From NCBI RefSeq assembly GCF_029633825.1, contig NZ_CP090642.1:248001-312000 (forward strand): 64,000 nt of DNA. The letters are read 5' to 3'. Below the pieces are notes generated by a model that did not search any database, was not told where the DNA came from, and saw only the letters and a program-made list of their open reading frames with translations. The translations under genes and the position numbers were made by a program. This DNA is from Burkholderia contaminans. GTDB lineage: Bacteria; Pseudomonadota; Gammaproteobacteria; Burkholderiales; Burkholderiaceae. Numbering within the stretch: position 1 is the stretch's first letter; each line of letters opens with the position of its first letter. Below are positions 46,257 through 55,762 of this stretch, one piece after another.

Positions 46257-47648
46257 ATGGACAACGACAGCCCAGGTCGATACGCACCAGCCGCCGCGAC
46301 GCATGACTTCGGCGCGCACGCGATGCGAGGCGACGCGGACGAACGCCGCAAGCCGCACCTGCTCGGGCTCGCGACGCTGGTGATCTTCGGCCTCGCGTAC
46401 ATGCTGCCGATGACGGTGTTCACGACCTACGGGATCGTCACGAGCGAGACGAACGGGCATCTGACGGCCGCGTACGCGGTCACGCTGGTCGCGATGCTGT
46501 TCACGGCGCGCAGCTACGGCCACATGGCGCGGCTGATGCCGAGCGCCGGGTCGGCCTATACGTTCGCGAGCCGCAACTTCGGCACGTCGGCCGGCTTCAT
46601 GGTCGGCTGGGCGTTGCTGATGGACTACCTGTTCATCCCGATGATCAGCTACCTCGCGATCGGCATCTACATGAAGCAGATTTTCCCCGGCGTGCCGGCC
46701 AGCGTGTGGATCGTCGGCAGCATCGTGCTGATCACCGGGCTGAACATCGTCGGCATCCGGCTCGTCAATCGCGTGAACCTGATCCTGATCGCGAGCCAGC
46801 TCGTGTTCATCGCGATCTTCTTCATCGCATCCGCGCGAGTCGCATCGGGAGAAGGGCTGTCGATGGCCGTCGCGCTGCCGTCGTCGGGCGATGCGCGTGC
46901 GATCTTCGCCGGCTCCGCGATCCTGTGCCTGTCGTTCCTCGGTTTCGATGCGGTCACCACGCTGTCGGAGGAAACGCGCGAGCCGAAGCGCACGGTGCCG
47001 CGCGCGATCCTGCTCTGCACGCTGGCGAGCGGCGTGCTGTTCATGCTGGTCGCCTACGTCGGGCAAGTGGTGTTTCCCGACTGGCACGCATTCAAGGATC
47101 TCGATTCGGCCAGCCTCGAACTGATGCGGCGCATCGGCGGCGGGACGCTGTCGGCGTTCTTCGTCGCGGTGTACGTGGCCGGCTGCTTCGCGAGCGCGAT
47201 GGCGGGCCAGGCAAGCGTGACGCGCGTGCTGTTCGCGATGGGCCGCGACCGGGTGCTGCCCGAACGCGTATTCGGCCATCTGCATGCACGGCTGCGCACG
47301 CCGGTGCGCGCGACGCTCGCGGTCGGCATCGTGTCGCTGTCGGCACTGTTCATCACGCTCGACCTCGCGTCGACGATGATCAGCTTCGGTGCGCTCGTCG
47401 CGTTCGCGGTCGTGAACCTGTGCGTGATGCGCAGCTATCTGTGCCGCCCCGAGCATCGCCGCTTCGCGGGCTGGATCACGTTCGGCGTGATGCCGGCGAT
47501 CGGCTTCGCGATGAACGTGTGGCTCTGGTCGGGCCTGTCGCGCCAGACGTTCTACGTCGGTATCGGCTGGCTCGTGCTCGGACTCTGCCAGCTCGTGTGG
47601 CTGACGCGCGGCTTCACGCGCCCGGCGCCGACGCTGTCGATGAATTGA
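46257..47648 (+). CDS. APC-family amino acid/polyamine permease
   Basis: The 463-residue protein has twelve predicted membrane helices of the APC superfamily (FGLAYMLPMTVFTTYGIVTS, RLMPSAGSAYTFASRNFGTS, SFLGFDAVTTLSEETREPKR, the last a hallmark of PuuP-like permeases). The ATG follows TGAGGA. The genes that follow encode a class III aminotransferase and an aldehyde dehydrogenase, so the substrate is probably a primary amine such as putrescine or an omega-amino acid. Confidence 0.88.
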   Translation: MDNDSPGRYAPAAATHDFGAHAMRGDADERRKPHLLGLATLVIFGLAYMLPMTVFTTYGIVTSETNGHLTAAYAVTLVAMLFTARSYGHMARLMPSAGSAYTFASRNFGTSAGFMVGWALLMDYLFIPMISYLAIGIYMKQIFPGVPASVWIVGSIVLITGLNIVGIRLVNRVNLILIASQLVFIAIFFIASARVASGEGLSMAVALPSSGDARAIFAGSAILCLSFLGFDAVTTLSEETREPKRTVPRAILLCTLASGVLFMLVAYVGQVVFPDWHAFKDLDSASLELMRRIGGGTLSAFFVAVYVAGCFASAMAGQASVTRVLFAMGRDRVLPERVFGHLHARLRTPVRATLAVGIVSLSALFITLDLASTMISFGALVAFAVVNLCVMRSYLCRPEHRRFAGWITFGVMPAIGFAMNVWLWSGLSRQTFYVGIGWLVLGLCQLVWLTRGFTRPAPTLSMN

Positions 47649-47652
47649 ATGA

Positions 47653-47677
47653 CCGGTGGCCGACCGCCGGCCACCGG
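47653..47677 (+). terminator. 10-bp hairpin between permease and aminotransferase genes
   Basis: CCGGTGGCCG (47653-47662) pairs perfectly with CGGCCACCGG (47668-47677) across 5 nt, just before the strong AAGGAGGA ribosome site of the next gene. It is more likely an intra-operon stability or attenuation element than a full terminator. Confidence 0.45.
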
Positions 47678-47705
47678 CTCTGAAACCCTGAAGGAGGAAT
47701 CATCC

Positions 47706-49103
47706 ATGAACGCTGTTGACGTCAATCTCGATGCGGACCTGCAGGCTATCGGCAAACGCCACCTGCTGATGCATTTCACGCATGCCGATGCGTATCGCGA
47801 CAACGCGCTCACCGTGTTCGACCGCGGCGAAGGCTGCTGGCTCGTCGATCGCAACGGCAAGCGCTACTTCGACGGGCTGGCGGGGTTGTACTGCGTGCAG
47901 GTCGGCTACAGCCACGGCGCGGAAATCGGCGACGCGATCCGCGAGCAGATGGTGCGGTTGCCGTTCGCGACCAACTGGGGTGTGGGTCACGAGCCGGCGA
48001 TCAAGCTTGCGCACAAGCTCGCCGCGCTCGCGCCGGAGGGGCTGAACCGCGTGTTCTTCACGTCGAGCGGCTCGGAGTCGAACGAATCGGCGATCAAGCT
48101 GGTGCGCCAGTATCACCAGTCGCGCGGCGAGCCGCAGCGGCGCAAGTTCATCGCGCGGCGGGTCGCGTATCACGGCACGTCGTTCGGCGCGCTCGCGCTG
48201 AACGGGATGACGAACTTCCGCAAGCATTTCGAGCCGCTGATGTCGGGCGTGCGGCACGTGGGCAACACGAAGCGCTACGGCCGCCCGATGGGCGAGACGG
48301 AAGCGGAGTTCACGCGCCACCTGCTCGACGAGATCGAATCGCTGATCGTGCAGGAGGGGCCGGATACCGTCGCCGCGATCGTCGTCGAGCCGCTGCAGAA
48401 TGCGGGCGGCAGCCTGACGCCGCCGGCCGGTTACGCGGCCGGGTTGCGCGACATCTGCGACCGGCACGGCGTGCTGCTGGTGGCCGATGAAGTGATCTGC
48501 GGGTTCGGCCGGCTCGGCGAATATTTCGGCTCCGCGCGTTACGGGCTGAAGCCGGACATCATCACGTTCGCGAAAGGCATCGCATCGGGCTACGTGCCGC
48601 TCGGCGGCGTGATCGCGAGCGACGCGGTGGTCGACACGGTGCTCGACGGCCCGCAGCAGATGTTCCTGCACGGCGCGACCTACGGCGGCCACCCGGTCGC
48701 GTGCACGGCCGCGCTTGCGAACCTCGCGATCATGGAGCGCGAAGGCGTGCTGGAGAACGTCCGCAGCAATGAGGCCGTGTTCCGCCAGACGCTCGACGGC
48801 CTGCTCGAACTGCCGTGCGTCGGCGACGTGCGCGGCGACGGCTACCACTACTCGCTCGAACTCGTGACCGACAAGGCCGCGCGCCGCTGGGTGGCCGGCA
48901 TCAGCGCGCAGGCATTCGTGTCGACGCTGCTCGCACCCGCGATCTTCGACGCAGGGCTGCTGTGCCGCGCGGGCGTCGATCACGAAGGCACGCCGATCGT
49001 GCAGTTCTCGCCGCCGCTCGTGATGTCGCGCGACGAGATCGTGTGGTTCGTCGCGAAGATTCGCGACATCCTCGTCGACACCTATGCGCGGGCGACGCGC
49101 TGA
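47706..49103 (+). CDS. class III PLP aminotransferase (putrescine/omega-amine type)
   Basis: The 465-residue enzyme transfers an amino group from an omega-amine to pyruvate or oxoglutarate. Family features are GLAGLYCVQVGYSHG, the phosphate-binding FFTSSGSESNESAIKL, LLVADEVICGFGRLGEYFGS (Asp for the PLP ring) and the PLP lysine in IITFAKGIASGYVPLGG. It resembles SpuC-type putrescine-pyruvate aminotransferases. A very strong AAGGAGGA precedes the start. The aldehyde product would go to the dehydrogenase encoded next. Confidence 0.9.
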   Translation: MNAVDVNLDADLQAIGKRHLLMHFTHADAYRDNALTVFDRGEGCWLVDRNGKRYFDGLAGLYCVQVGYSHGAEIGDAIREQMVRLPFATNWGVGHEPAIKLAHKLAALAPEGLNRVFFTSSGSESNESAIKLVRQYHQSRGEPQRRKFIARRVAYHGTSFGALALNGMTNFRKHFEPLMSGVRHVGNTKRYGRPMGETEAEFTRHLLDEIESLIVQEGPDTVAAIVVEPLQNAGGSLTPPAGYAAGLRDICDRHGVLLVADEVICGFGRLGEYFGSARYGLKPDIITFAKGIASGYVPLGGVIASDAVVDTVLDGPQQMFLHGATYGGHPVACTAALANLAIMEREGVLENVRSNEAVFRQTLDGLLELPCVGDVRGDGYHYSLELVTDKAARRWVAGISAQAFVSTLLAPAIFDAGLLCRAGVDHEGTPIVQFSPPLVMSRDEIVWFVAKIRDILVDTYARATR

Positions 49104-49133
49104 GCGCGGCGTCCTTCATTCCAGGAGCATTCG

Positions 49134-50558
49134 ATGAGAACGTCACGACAGTCCTATATCGACGGCCAGTGGCTCGACCCGGCCGATGCGAAGCCGATCG
49201 ACGTGATCGACCCGAGCACGGCGCGGCCGTATGCGCAGCTCATGATCGGCGGCGCGGCCGACGTCGATCGCGCGGTCGGCGCGGCGAAGCAGGCCTTCGA
49301 CACGTATTCGCGCTGGCCGGTGGACGAGCGCGTCGCGCTGCTGCGGCGCGTGCTCGACATTTACCAGCGCCGCTATGAGGAGGTCGCGCAGACGATCAGC
49401 CAGGAGATGGGCGCGCCGATTGCATTTGCGCGCGCGGCGCAGGCTGCGGTCGGCACCGCGCACCTCGAGCAGACGATCCGCGCGTTGCAGTCGTTCCGCT
49501 TCAGCACGCAGACCGATTCGCTGCTGGTGTCGCACGAGCCGATCGGCGTATGCGCGCTGATCACGCCGTGGAACTGGCCGATCAACCAGATCGTGTGCAA
49601 GGTCGCGCCGGCGCTCGCGGCTGGCTGCACGATGGTGCTCAAGCCGAGCGAGATCGCGCCGTTCAGCGCGATCCTGTTCGCGGAGATCCTGCACGAGGCC
49701 GGCGTGCCGCCCGGCGTGTTCAATCTCGTGCATGGTTACGGGCATGACGTGGGCGACGCGCTGTCGCGGCATCCGGATGTCGACATGGTGTCGTTTACCG
49801 GGTCGACGCGCGCGGGCGTCGAAGTCGCGAAGGCGGCCGCCGACACCGTGAAGCGCGTGCACCAGGAGCTCGGCAGCAAGAGCCCGAACCTGATCCTGCC
49901 CGACGCCGATATCGAGGATGCGGTCACGCGCGGCGCGCGCAGCTGTTTCAGCAACAGTGGCCAGTCATGCAATGCGCCGACGCGCATGCTCGTGCACGCC
50001 GACCATCTTGCGCGGGCCGAGCAAGCGGCGCGGCGGGAGGCGGAGCGCACGGTCGTCGGCGATCCGCGTTCGACGGAAACCGGCATCGGGCCGGTGGTCA
50101 GCCGCACGCAGTTCGACCGCATCCAGCACTTCATCCGGCTCGGGGTCGAAGAGGGTGCGACGCTCGTCGCCGGCGGGCCGGGGCGGCCGGACGGGCTCGG
50201 TGACGGGTTCTACGTGCGGCCGACGGTTTTCTCGAACGTCACGCCGGCGATGACGATCGCGCGCGAGGAGATCTTCGGGCCGGTGCTGTCGATCATGACC
50301 TACCGGACCGAAGAAGAAGCCGTCGCGCTCGCGAACGATTCCGTCTACGGGCTCGCGGCCTACGTGCAGTCGAAGGATATCGAGCGTGCGCGCAGGGTGG
50401 CGACGCGGTTGCGGGTGGGCAACGTCCACATCAACTACCCGGCATGGAACCCGGCCGCGCCGTTCGGCGGCTACAAGCGCTCGGGCAACGGCCGCGAGTA
50501 TGCGGAGTTCGGCTTGGTCGAGTATCTGGAGACGAAGGGGACGACGGGGTACGCTTGA
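49134..50558 (+). CDS. NAD(P)-dependent aldehyde dehydrogenase
   Basis: The 474-residue protein has all ALDH marks: ALITPWNWPINQIVCKVAPA, nucleotide-binding FTGSTRAG, the general base Glu in HQELGSKSPN and the catalytic Cys in NSGQSCNAPTR. EEIFGPVLSIM and PFGGYKRSGNGREYAEFGL complete the set. It should oxidise the aldehyde made by the preceding aminotransferase. The start follows CAGGAGC, 30 bp after that gene. Confidence 0.92.
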   Translation: MRTSRQSYIDGQWLDPADAKPIDVIDPSTARPYAQLMIGGAADVDRAVGAAKQAFDTYSRWPVDERVALLRRVLDIYQRRYEEVAQTISQEMGAPIAFARAAQAAVGTAHLEQTIRALQSFRFSTQTDSLLVSHEPIGVCALITPWNWPINQIVCKVAPALAAGCTMVLKPSEIAPFSAILFAEILHEAGVPPGVFNLVHGYGHDVGDALSRHPDVDMVSFTGSTRAGVEVAKAAADTVKRVHQELGSKSPNLILPDADIEDAVTRGARSCFSNSGQSCNAPTRMLVHADHLARAEQAARREAERTVVGDPRSTETGIGPVVSRTQFDRIQHFIRLGVEEGATLVAGGPGRPDGLGDGFYVRPTVFSNVTPAMTIAREEIFGPVLSIMTYRTEEEAVALANDSVYGLAAYVQSKDIERARRVATRLRVGNVHINYPAWNPAAPFGGYKRSGNGREYAEFGLVEYLETKGTTGYA

Positions 50559-50736
50559 GCGTACGTACGATGCTGCGCCCGCACGGGCGAGTCGCGACGC
50601 GCATGCGCCGTTACCTGCGCCGCTCGCGGCGGCTGGCCGCCACGGCCACGCACAGTGTCGGCAGTTGCGGCGTGGCGGATACTTCCCGTGCGCTGCGAAG
50701 CACGCGGCGTCGAGCCGACGCCGCGCTCGCCGGCAA

Positions 50737-51591
50737 TCAATCCTCGTCGGGATCCGTTGCGCCCGCATCGGATCCCGCAACGGGCGCGGCGGCCCGCCGG
50801 CGGATCTCGGAATCGAGGATCAACCGCCCGCGCAGCTTGCCCTTCATCCGCTTCACATGCTTGGGCGCCTCGGTCATGTGCTCGACCATCAGCGCCCGGA
50901 CGCGCTCGGTGTCGCGCTCGCGCGCGGCCTGCAGGATCGCCTTGTGGATCGACACGTTCGCTTCGCCGAAGCGCTTGTGCTCCACGAGCGGCGTATCGTT
51001 CCGGAACTCGATCAGTTGCCGGATCATCTCGTTGATCAGCTCGCAGCTGAAGCGCAGGAACGGGTTCGGGTTCGCGGCCGCGAGGATGTCGTGGAATGTC
51101 GTGTCCTCCTGGCGCTGGCGCAGCATGTGCCCGCGGTCGTGCACGCCCGATGCGCCGTCGCAGCACGCGATGTTCGCCTCCAGCGCCGCGAAGTCGCGCT
51201 CGCTCAGATGCGGCACGGCACCGGCCGCCAGCTCGGGTTCGAGCAGCTTGCGCACGGTGTAGATGTCGTCGATCGTCACGTCCTTGAAGAACAGGTAGTT
51301 CTGCAGGAGCTGCAGCGTGCGGTCGAGCGGCACCTCGACGACCATCCCGCCGCCCGACGGCCCCGTCGTGACCTTGATCAGCCCCTGCACCTCGAGCGAC
51401 TTCAGCGCCTCGCGGATCGTACTCTTGCTCACAGCATAGAGCTGCTGCAGCTCGGCTTCGCGCGGCAGGCGATCGCCCGGCTTCAGGTCCTTCTCGGTGA
51501 TCAGCCGCTTGATCTCCTCGGCGACGAGATCGGCCCGCTTCGGCTGCTTGATTTCGACCGCGAGGCCCGCCCTGGCTCGGTCCATGACCAT
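50737..51591 (-). CDS. GntR-family (FadR subfamily) regulator
   Basis: The 284-residue protein has an N-terminal winged helix (VAEEIKRLITEKDLKPGDRL, KSTIREALKSLEVQGLIKV, SGGGMVV) and the all-helical FCD ligand domain (IDDIYTVRKLLEPELAAGAV, DTTFHDILAAANPNPFLRFS). FCD domains often bind a carboxylate through a metal. It is divergent from the ABC transporter operon, with a perfect 20-bp palindrome between them, and probably represses it until the substrate appears. The ATG follows AAGGAG. Confidence 0.9.
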   Translation of the reverse strand: MVMDRARAGLAVEIKQPKRADLVAEEIKRLITEKDLKPGDRLPREAELQQLYAVSKSTIREALKSLEVQGLIKVTTGPSGGGMVVEVPLDRTLQLLQNYLFFKDVTIDDIYTVRKLLEPELAAGAVPHLSERDFAALEANIACCDGASGVHDRGHMLRQRQEDTTFHDILAAANPNPFLRFSCELINEMIRQLIEFRNDTPLVEHKRFGEANVSIHKAILQAARERDTERVRALMVEHMTEAPKHVKRMKGKLRGRLILDSEIRRRAAAPVAGSDAGATDPDED

Positions 51592-51709
51592 CTTTACGAC
51601 TCCTTTGTCTGACTGCGCGCCGCGTCATCGTCGACGATCCGTGCCGGCGCGGGTACGGAATTTTGCCTGATTGACACCAATTTTGATCAACTCTAGCATC
51701 AGGTTCATT

Positions 51710-51729
51710 CTATTTATCATGATAAATAG
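51710..51729. promoter_or_regulatory. perfect 20-bp palindrome, likely GntR operator
   Basis: CTATTTATCA followed by TGATAAATAG is exactly symmetric and lies between the divergent GntR gene and the ABC transporter operon. The AT-rich core stands out from the GC-rich flanks. A smaller palindrome, TTGATCAA, lies about 20 bp to the left. Confidence 0.7.
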
Positions 51730-51819
51730 GATCAACCGGCGGCGCGCATCCAGCAGGGCGTGGGCACGGTTTGGCAGTCGGTCGCATCGCGTGTGTCCCC
51801 CTTTATCAGGAGCGTCAAC

Positions 51820-53028
51820 TTGAATCGCCGAGAACTGTTGAAACTGGCCGCGCTGTCGGCCGTGCCGGGCACGCTCGGCAGCATGTCGTCCCGAGCCGCG
51901 TTCGCGCAGGGTTCATCCATTCAGCTGGCGTGCCCGGTGCCGATGTCGGGGCCGTTCGCCGCCAACGGCAAGTACGCCGATCTCGGCATGCAGCTCGTCG
52001 TCCAGCAATACGGCAAGGTGCTCGGCGCGCCGCTCGCCTACACGGCGCTCGACACCGAGGGCAAGCCCGCGACCGCCGTGCGGCGCGTGCAGGAGATCGC
52101 ACAGCAGAAGGGGGTGCGTTTCTTCGCGGGCGGCATCCTGTCGTCCGAATCGCTGGCGATGGGCAAGGAAGTCCAGAAGGCGGGCGGCGTGTTCATCACG
52201 ACGGCCGGCGCGGACGAGATCACCGGCAAGGATTGCAATGCCGCGACGTTCCGCTGGTCGGTGCCGACCTTCGGCGCGATCGAGCAGACGGTGCGCCCGT
52301 TGACCCAGATGCTGCCGAAGGCGAAGCGCTGGTACACGATCACGCCGCAATACGTGTTCGGCGACGGCCTGTTGTCGGCCGCGAAGGCGATCTTCAAGGA
52401 AAAGGGCATCGAGCATGTCGGCAACAGCTACCACTCGCTCGCCGAGAAGGAGTTCAGCGGCTACCTGACGAACGCGGCGGCCGCGCAGCCGGACGTGCTG
52501 CTGATCCTGAACTTCGGCTCGCAGTCGTCGGACACGCTGCGCCAGGCCGTCAGCTTCGGGATGAAGCGCAACTGCACGATCCTGCTCGCCTGGGCGTCGG
52601 GCCTCGAGCAGTTCGAGGCGCTCGGGCCCGACATCTGCGACGGCGTGTATTTCGGCGCGCAGTACTGGCACGCCATTGATTCGCCGCTGAACCGCGACCT
52701 CGTTAAGCGCGCGAACGCCACGTTCAAGGCGAACCCGAACTACAGCCTCGCGGGTTCGTACATCTGCTCGAAGATCCTGGTCGACGCGATGGTGAAGGCC
52801 GGCAGCGCCGATCCGAAGAAGGTGGTCGCGGCGATGGAGGGCATGAAGTACGACGGCCTCACCGGCCCGGAGGAAATCCGCAAGGGCGACCATCAGGTGC
52901 TGAAGAACTACTACCTGCTGAAGGGCAAGCCGAAGAGCCGGATGAAGAACGCGGACGACTACGCCGACATCGTCAGCTCGGGCCAGTCGTTCCTGCCGGT
53001 CGACAAGACGAGCTGCAAGCTCGCGTGA
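51820..53028 (+). CDS. branched-chain-type ABC substrate-binding protein
   Basis: From the TTG at 51820 (AGGAG 7 bp upstream) the protein has 402 residues. It starts NRRELLKLAALSAVPG, a twin-arginine-like signal, and is cleaved near RAAFAQ. The mature part is a LivJ/AmiC-type periplasmic binding protein (LACPVPMSGPFAANGKYADL, ATAVRRVQEIAQQKGVRFFA, WYTITPQYVFGDGLLSAAKA). No earlier codon gives a signal peptide. It feeds the LivHMGF-like transporter encoded downstream. The substrate is probably an amide or ureido compound, judging by the hydrolases in the operon. Confidence 0.88.
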   Translation: MNRRELLKLAALSAVPGTLGSMSSRAAFAQGSSIQLACPVPMSGPFAANGKYADLGMQLVVQQYGKVLGAPLAYTALDTEGKPATAVRRVQEIAQQKGVRFFAGGILSSESLAMGKEVQKAGGVFITTAGADEITGKDCNAATFRWSVPTFGAIEQTVRPLTQMLPKAKRWYTITPQYVFGDGLLSAAKAIFKEKGIEHVGNSYHSLAEKEFSGYLTNAAAAQPDVLLILNFGSQSSDTLRQAVSFGMKRNCTILLAWASGLEQFEALGPDICDGVYFGAQYWHAIDSPLNRDLVKRANATFKANPNYSLAGSYICSKILVDAMVKAGSADPKKVVAAMEGMKYDGLTGPEEIRKGDHQVLKNYYLLKGKPKSRMKNADDYADIVSSGQSFLPVDKTSCKLA

Positions 53029-53039
53029 CGCAGTGCACG

Positions 53040-53067
53040 CGTCCGCGGCCGTCGCGCGCCGCGGACG
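53040..53067 (+). terminator. 9-bp hairpin between binding protein and permease genes
   Basis: CGTCCGCGG (53040-53048) pairs with CCGCGGACG (53059-53067) across 10 nt. Such hairpins after a binding-protein gene commonly keep its mRNA level above that of the permease genes; that role is inferred. Confidence 0.45.
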
Positions 53068-53097
53068 TCCGTTACCTTCCTTTCTGACACGGAAGCC

Positions 53098-53958
53098 ATG
53101 AACGTCTATCTGCTGCAGATCGTCAACGGCATCGGCGTGGGCATGCTGTATTTCCTGCTCGCCGTCGGCCTGTCGATCGTGTTCGGCCTGCTGCGCTTCG
53201 TGAACTTCGCTCACGGCGCGTTCTACCTGCTCGGTGCGTATCTCTGCTACCAGGCGCTGCAATGGTCGGCGAATTTCTGGGTCGCGCTCGCGGTCGTGCC
53301 GCTCGTCGTCGGCGCGTTCGCGTGGAGCGTCGAAAAGCTCGTGCTGCGTCATGTGTACGCGCAGCAGCACGAATTCCACATCCTCGCGACGGTCGGGCTC
53401 GCGCTCGTGCTGCAGGAGTGCGCGATCCTCGCGTGGGGCCCGCTCGGCGACAACGTGCCGCCGCCCGATGCGCTGAACGGCGTCGTGATCTGGGGCGGCT
53501 TCGTCTACCCGAAATACCGGCTGTTCGTGATCGCGTTCACGGCCGTGCTCGCCGCGCTGCTGTGGTGGGTGCTCGAAGGCACGCGGCTCGGCAGCACGGT
53601 GCGCGCGGGCAGCGAATCGTCCGAGATGGTGTCGCTGCTCGGCATCAACGTGACGCGCGTGTTCAGCCTCGTGTTCGCGCTCGGCGCGGCGACGGCCGCG
53701 CTCGCGGGCGTGCTCGCCGCACCGATCCGTGGCGTCGACCCGTTCATGGGCATCGAGGCGCTCGGCGTCGCGTTCGTCGTGGTCGTCGTCGGCGGGATGG
53801 GGAATTTTCTCGGGGCGCTGGTCGGCGGGCTGCTGGTCGGCATCGTGCAGAGCCTGATGAGCACGCTGTGGCCGGAAGGTGCGCGGCTGATGATCTATGT
53901 CGCGATGGCGGCCGTGCTGCTGTTGCGTCCGAACGGGTTGCTGGGGAGGGCCGCATGA
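53098..53958 (+). CDS. branched-chain-type ABC permease (LivH-like)
   Basis: The 286-residue membrane protein has about eight helices and the LivH marks LSIVFGLLRFVNFAHGAFYL near the start and AFVVVVVGGMGNFLGALVGG in the EAA-like loop. It pairs with the LivM-like protein to form the channel. Its stop overlaps the next start (ATGA). Confidence 0.92.
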   Translation: MNVYLLQIVNGIGVGMLYFLLAVGLSIVFGLLRFVNFAHGAFYLLGAYLCYQALQWSANFWVALAVVPLVVGAFAWSVEKLVLRHVYAQQHEFHILATVGLALVLQECAILAWGPLGDNVPPPDALNGVVIWGGFVYPKYRLFVIAFTAVLAALLWWVLEGTRLGSTVRAGSESSEMVSLLGINVTRVFSLVFALGAATAALAGVLAAPIRGVDPFMGIEALGVAFVVVVVGGMGNFLGALVGGLLVGIVQSLMSTLWPEGARLMIYVAMAAVLLLRPNGLLGRAA

Positions 53959-54998
53959 TCGAATCGTCGAAACCGCTGTCGCCCGGGACGGCGGCCGCGT
54001 CACGCCCGCAGCCGTGGCGCGGCGCATTGCAGCGGCCGGAAGGCTGGCTCGCGGTGGCCGTCGTGTGCGCGCTGCCGGTTGCGCTGAGCTCGGGCTCGCT
54101 CGCGACCGAGGTGCTGGTGTTCGCGCTCGCCGCGCTCGGCTGCAACCTGCTGCTCGGCTACACGGGGCTGCTGTCGTTCGGGCAGGGCATCTTCTTCGGG
54201 CTCGGCAGCTATGCGGCGGGGCTGGTGCTGACGCACGGCTTCGCATCGGTGACTGCCGCGCTGGTTGCGGCCACCGTGCTCGGTGCCGTGGCGGCCGCGC
54301 TCGTCGGCTGGTTCTCGATCCGGCAGCGCGGCACTTACTTCGTGATGCTGACGCTCGCGTTCGGGCAACTGTTCTACTTTCTCGCCTACACGACGCCGAA
54401 CGTCACGGGCGGCGACAACGGGCTGCTCGACATCCCGCGCCCCGCGCTGTCCTTGTTCGGGCATCCGCTCGTTTCACTCGATTCGCCGTGGCGCTACTAC
54501 GGCTTCGTCGCGGTGCTGTTCGTCGCGGTGTTCTGGCTGCTGTTGCGCGTATCGCGCTCCGTGTTCGGCCGCACGCTGCTCGCGATCCGCGACAACGAGG
54601 CGCGCGCGGCGGCGGCCGGCTACGACGTGAAGCGCTTCAAGCTCGCGGCATTCGTGCTGTCGGGTGCGGTCACGGGGTTCGCCGGTGCGCTGCATGCCTT
54701 GATGACGGGCATCGCGCCGCTGTCGAACATCGACTATCACACGAGCGAGATGATCCTCGTGATGACGGTGATCGGCGGCACGGGCAACCTGTTCGCGTCG
54801 GTGCTCGGCGCGGCATTCTACGTGCTGTTCGCGGACTGGCTGTCGACGTTGTGGCCGCGCTGGCTGCTGCTGCTCGGCCTCGTGCTGATCGCGGTCAGCC
54901 TGTTCATGCAGCGCGGGTTGTGGGGATTGGGGGAACGCGTCGTGGCGTCGCTGCGGCGCGGCGGACGGACGGCGACGACGACCGGGGAGCGGCAATGA
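53955..54998 (+). CDS. branched-chain-type ABC permease (LivM-like)
   Basis: The 347-residue protein has about ten membrane helices and the LivM marks NLLLGYTGLLSFGQGIFFGL and FGRTLLAIRDNEARAAAAGY, which contacts the ATPase, followed by MTVIGGTGNLFASVLGAAFY. It starts within the livH-like stop and ends overlapping the ATPase gene, so the set is tightly coupled. Confidence 0.92.
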   Translation: MIESSKPLSPGTAAASRPQPWRGALQRPEGWLAVAVVCALPVALSSGSLATEVLVFALAALGCNLLLGYTGLLSFGQGIFFGLGSYAAGLVLTHGFASVTAALVAATVLGAVAAALVGWFSIRQRGTYFVMLTLAFGQLFYFLAYTTPNVTGGDNGLLDIPRPALSLFGHPLVSLDSPWRYYGFVAVLFVAVFWLLLRVSRSVFGRTLLAIRDNEARAAAAGYDVKRFKLAAFVLSGAVTGFAGALHALMTGIAPLSNIDYHTSEMILVMTVIGGTGNLFASVLGAAFYVLFADWLSTLWPRWLLLLGLVLIAVSLFMQRGLWGLGERVVASLRRGGRTATTTGERQ

Positions 54999-55762
54999 GC
55001 GAAGCGATTCTCGAGGCGCGCGGCATCGTCAAGCGCTACGGCAAGTTCACGGCGCTGGGCGGCGTCGATCTGAGGATCATGCCGCGCACCGTGCATTCGG
55101 TGATCGGGCCGAACGGCGCCGGCAAGACGACGCTGTTCCATACGTTGACGGGCACGCTGCCGATCACGTCGGGTTCGATCCTGTTCGACGGTCACGACGT
55201 GTCGCGCGAACCCGATCACAAGCGCGTGCGGCGTGGCATTGCGCGCTCGTTCCAGGTGACGAGCCTGTTTCCGAACCTGAGCGTGCGCGAGAACCTGCGC
55301 GTCGCCGCGCAGGGCGTCGAATCGCGGCGCGCGCTGAATCCGTGGGCGCCTCCGCGCGGAGCGCTTGCGCACGACGGCATCGTCGACGACGTGCTCGAGC
55401 GGCTCGGCCTGCAGCGCTTCGCCGATACGGCGGCCGGCGTGCTGTCGCACGGCCAGCAGCGCCGGCTCGAGGTCGGGATGGCGCTGGCGGCGCGACCGCG
55501 CGCGATCTTTCTCGACGAGCCGACGTCGGGCATGGGGATCGACGATCTCGACGACATGAAGGCACTGATCCGCGGCCTGCGCGACGACTACACCGTCGTG
55601 CTGATCGAACACAACATGGGCATCGTGATGGATATCTCGGACACGATCACGGTGATGCAGCAGGGCCGTGTGCTGGTCGAAGGCAAGCCGGACGCGATTC
55701 GCGGCGACGAGCGCGTGCGCAGCGCGTATCTCGGCAACATGATCACGGGAGGCCGCGCATGA
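54995..55762 (+). CDS. branched-chain-type ABC ATPase (LivG-like)
   Basis: The 255-residue ATPase has Walker A GPNGAGKTT near 39-47, the LivG-type [20 protein letters not shown], a signature reading LSHGQQRRLEVGMAL (SHGQQ in place of SGGQQ, usual for LivG) and Walker B AIFLDEPTSGM. It powers import together with LivF. Start and stop overlap its neighbours. Confidence 0.93.
   Translation: MSEAILEARGIVKRYGKFTALGGVDLRIMPRTVHSVIGPNGAGKTTLFHTLTGTLPITSGSILFDGHDVSREPDHKRVRRGIARSFQVTSLFPNLSVRENLRVAAQGVESRRALNPWAPPRGALAHDGIVDDVLERLGLQRFADTAAGVLSHGQQRRLEVGMALAARPRAIFLDEPTSGMGIDDLDDMKALIRGLRDDYTVVLIEHNMGIVMDISDTITVMQQGRVLVEGKPDAIRGDERVRSAYLGNMITGGRA

Noticed and set aside
44568..47456. Very long minus-strand frame across the AraC and permease genes
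   Set aside because: It overlaps strongly supported genes in other frames and has shadow-frame composition rich in Arg, His and Ala.
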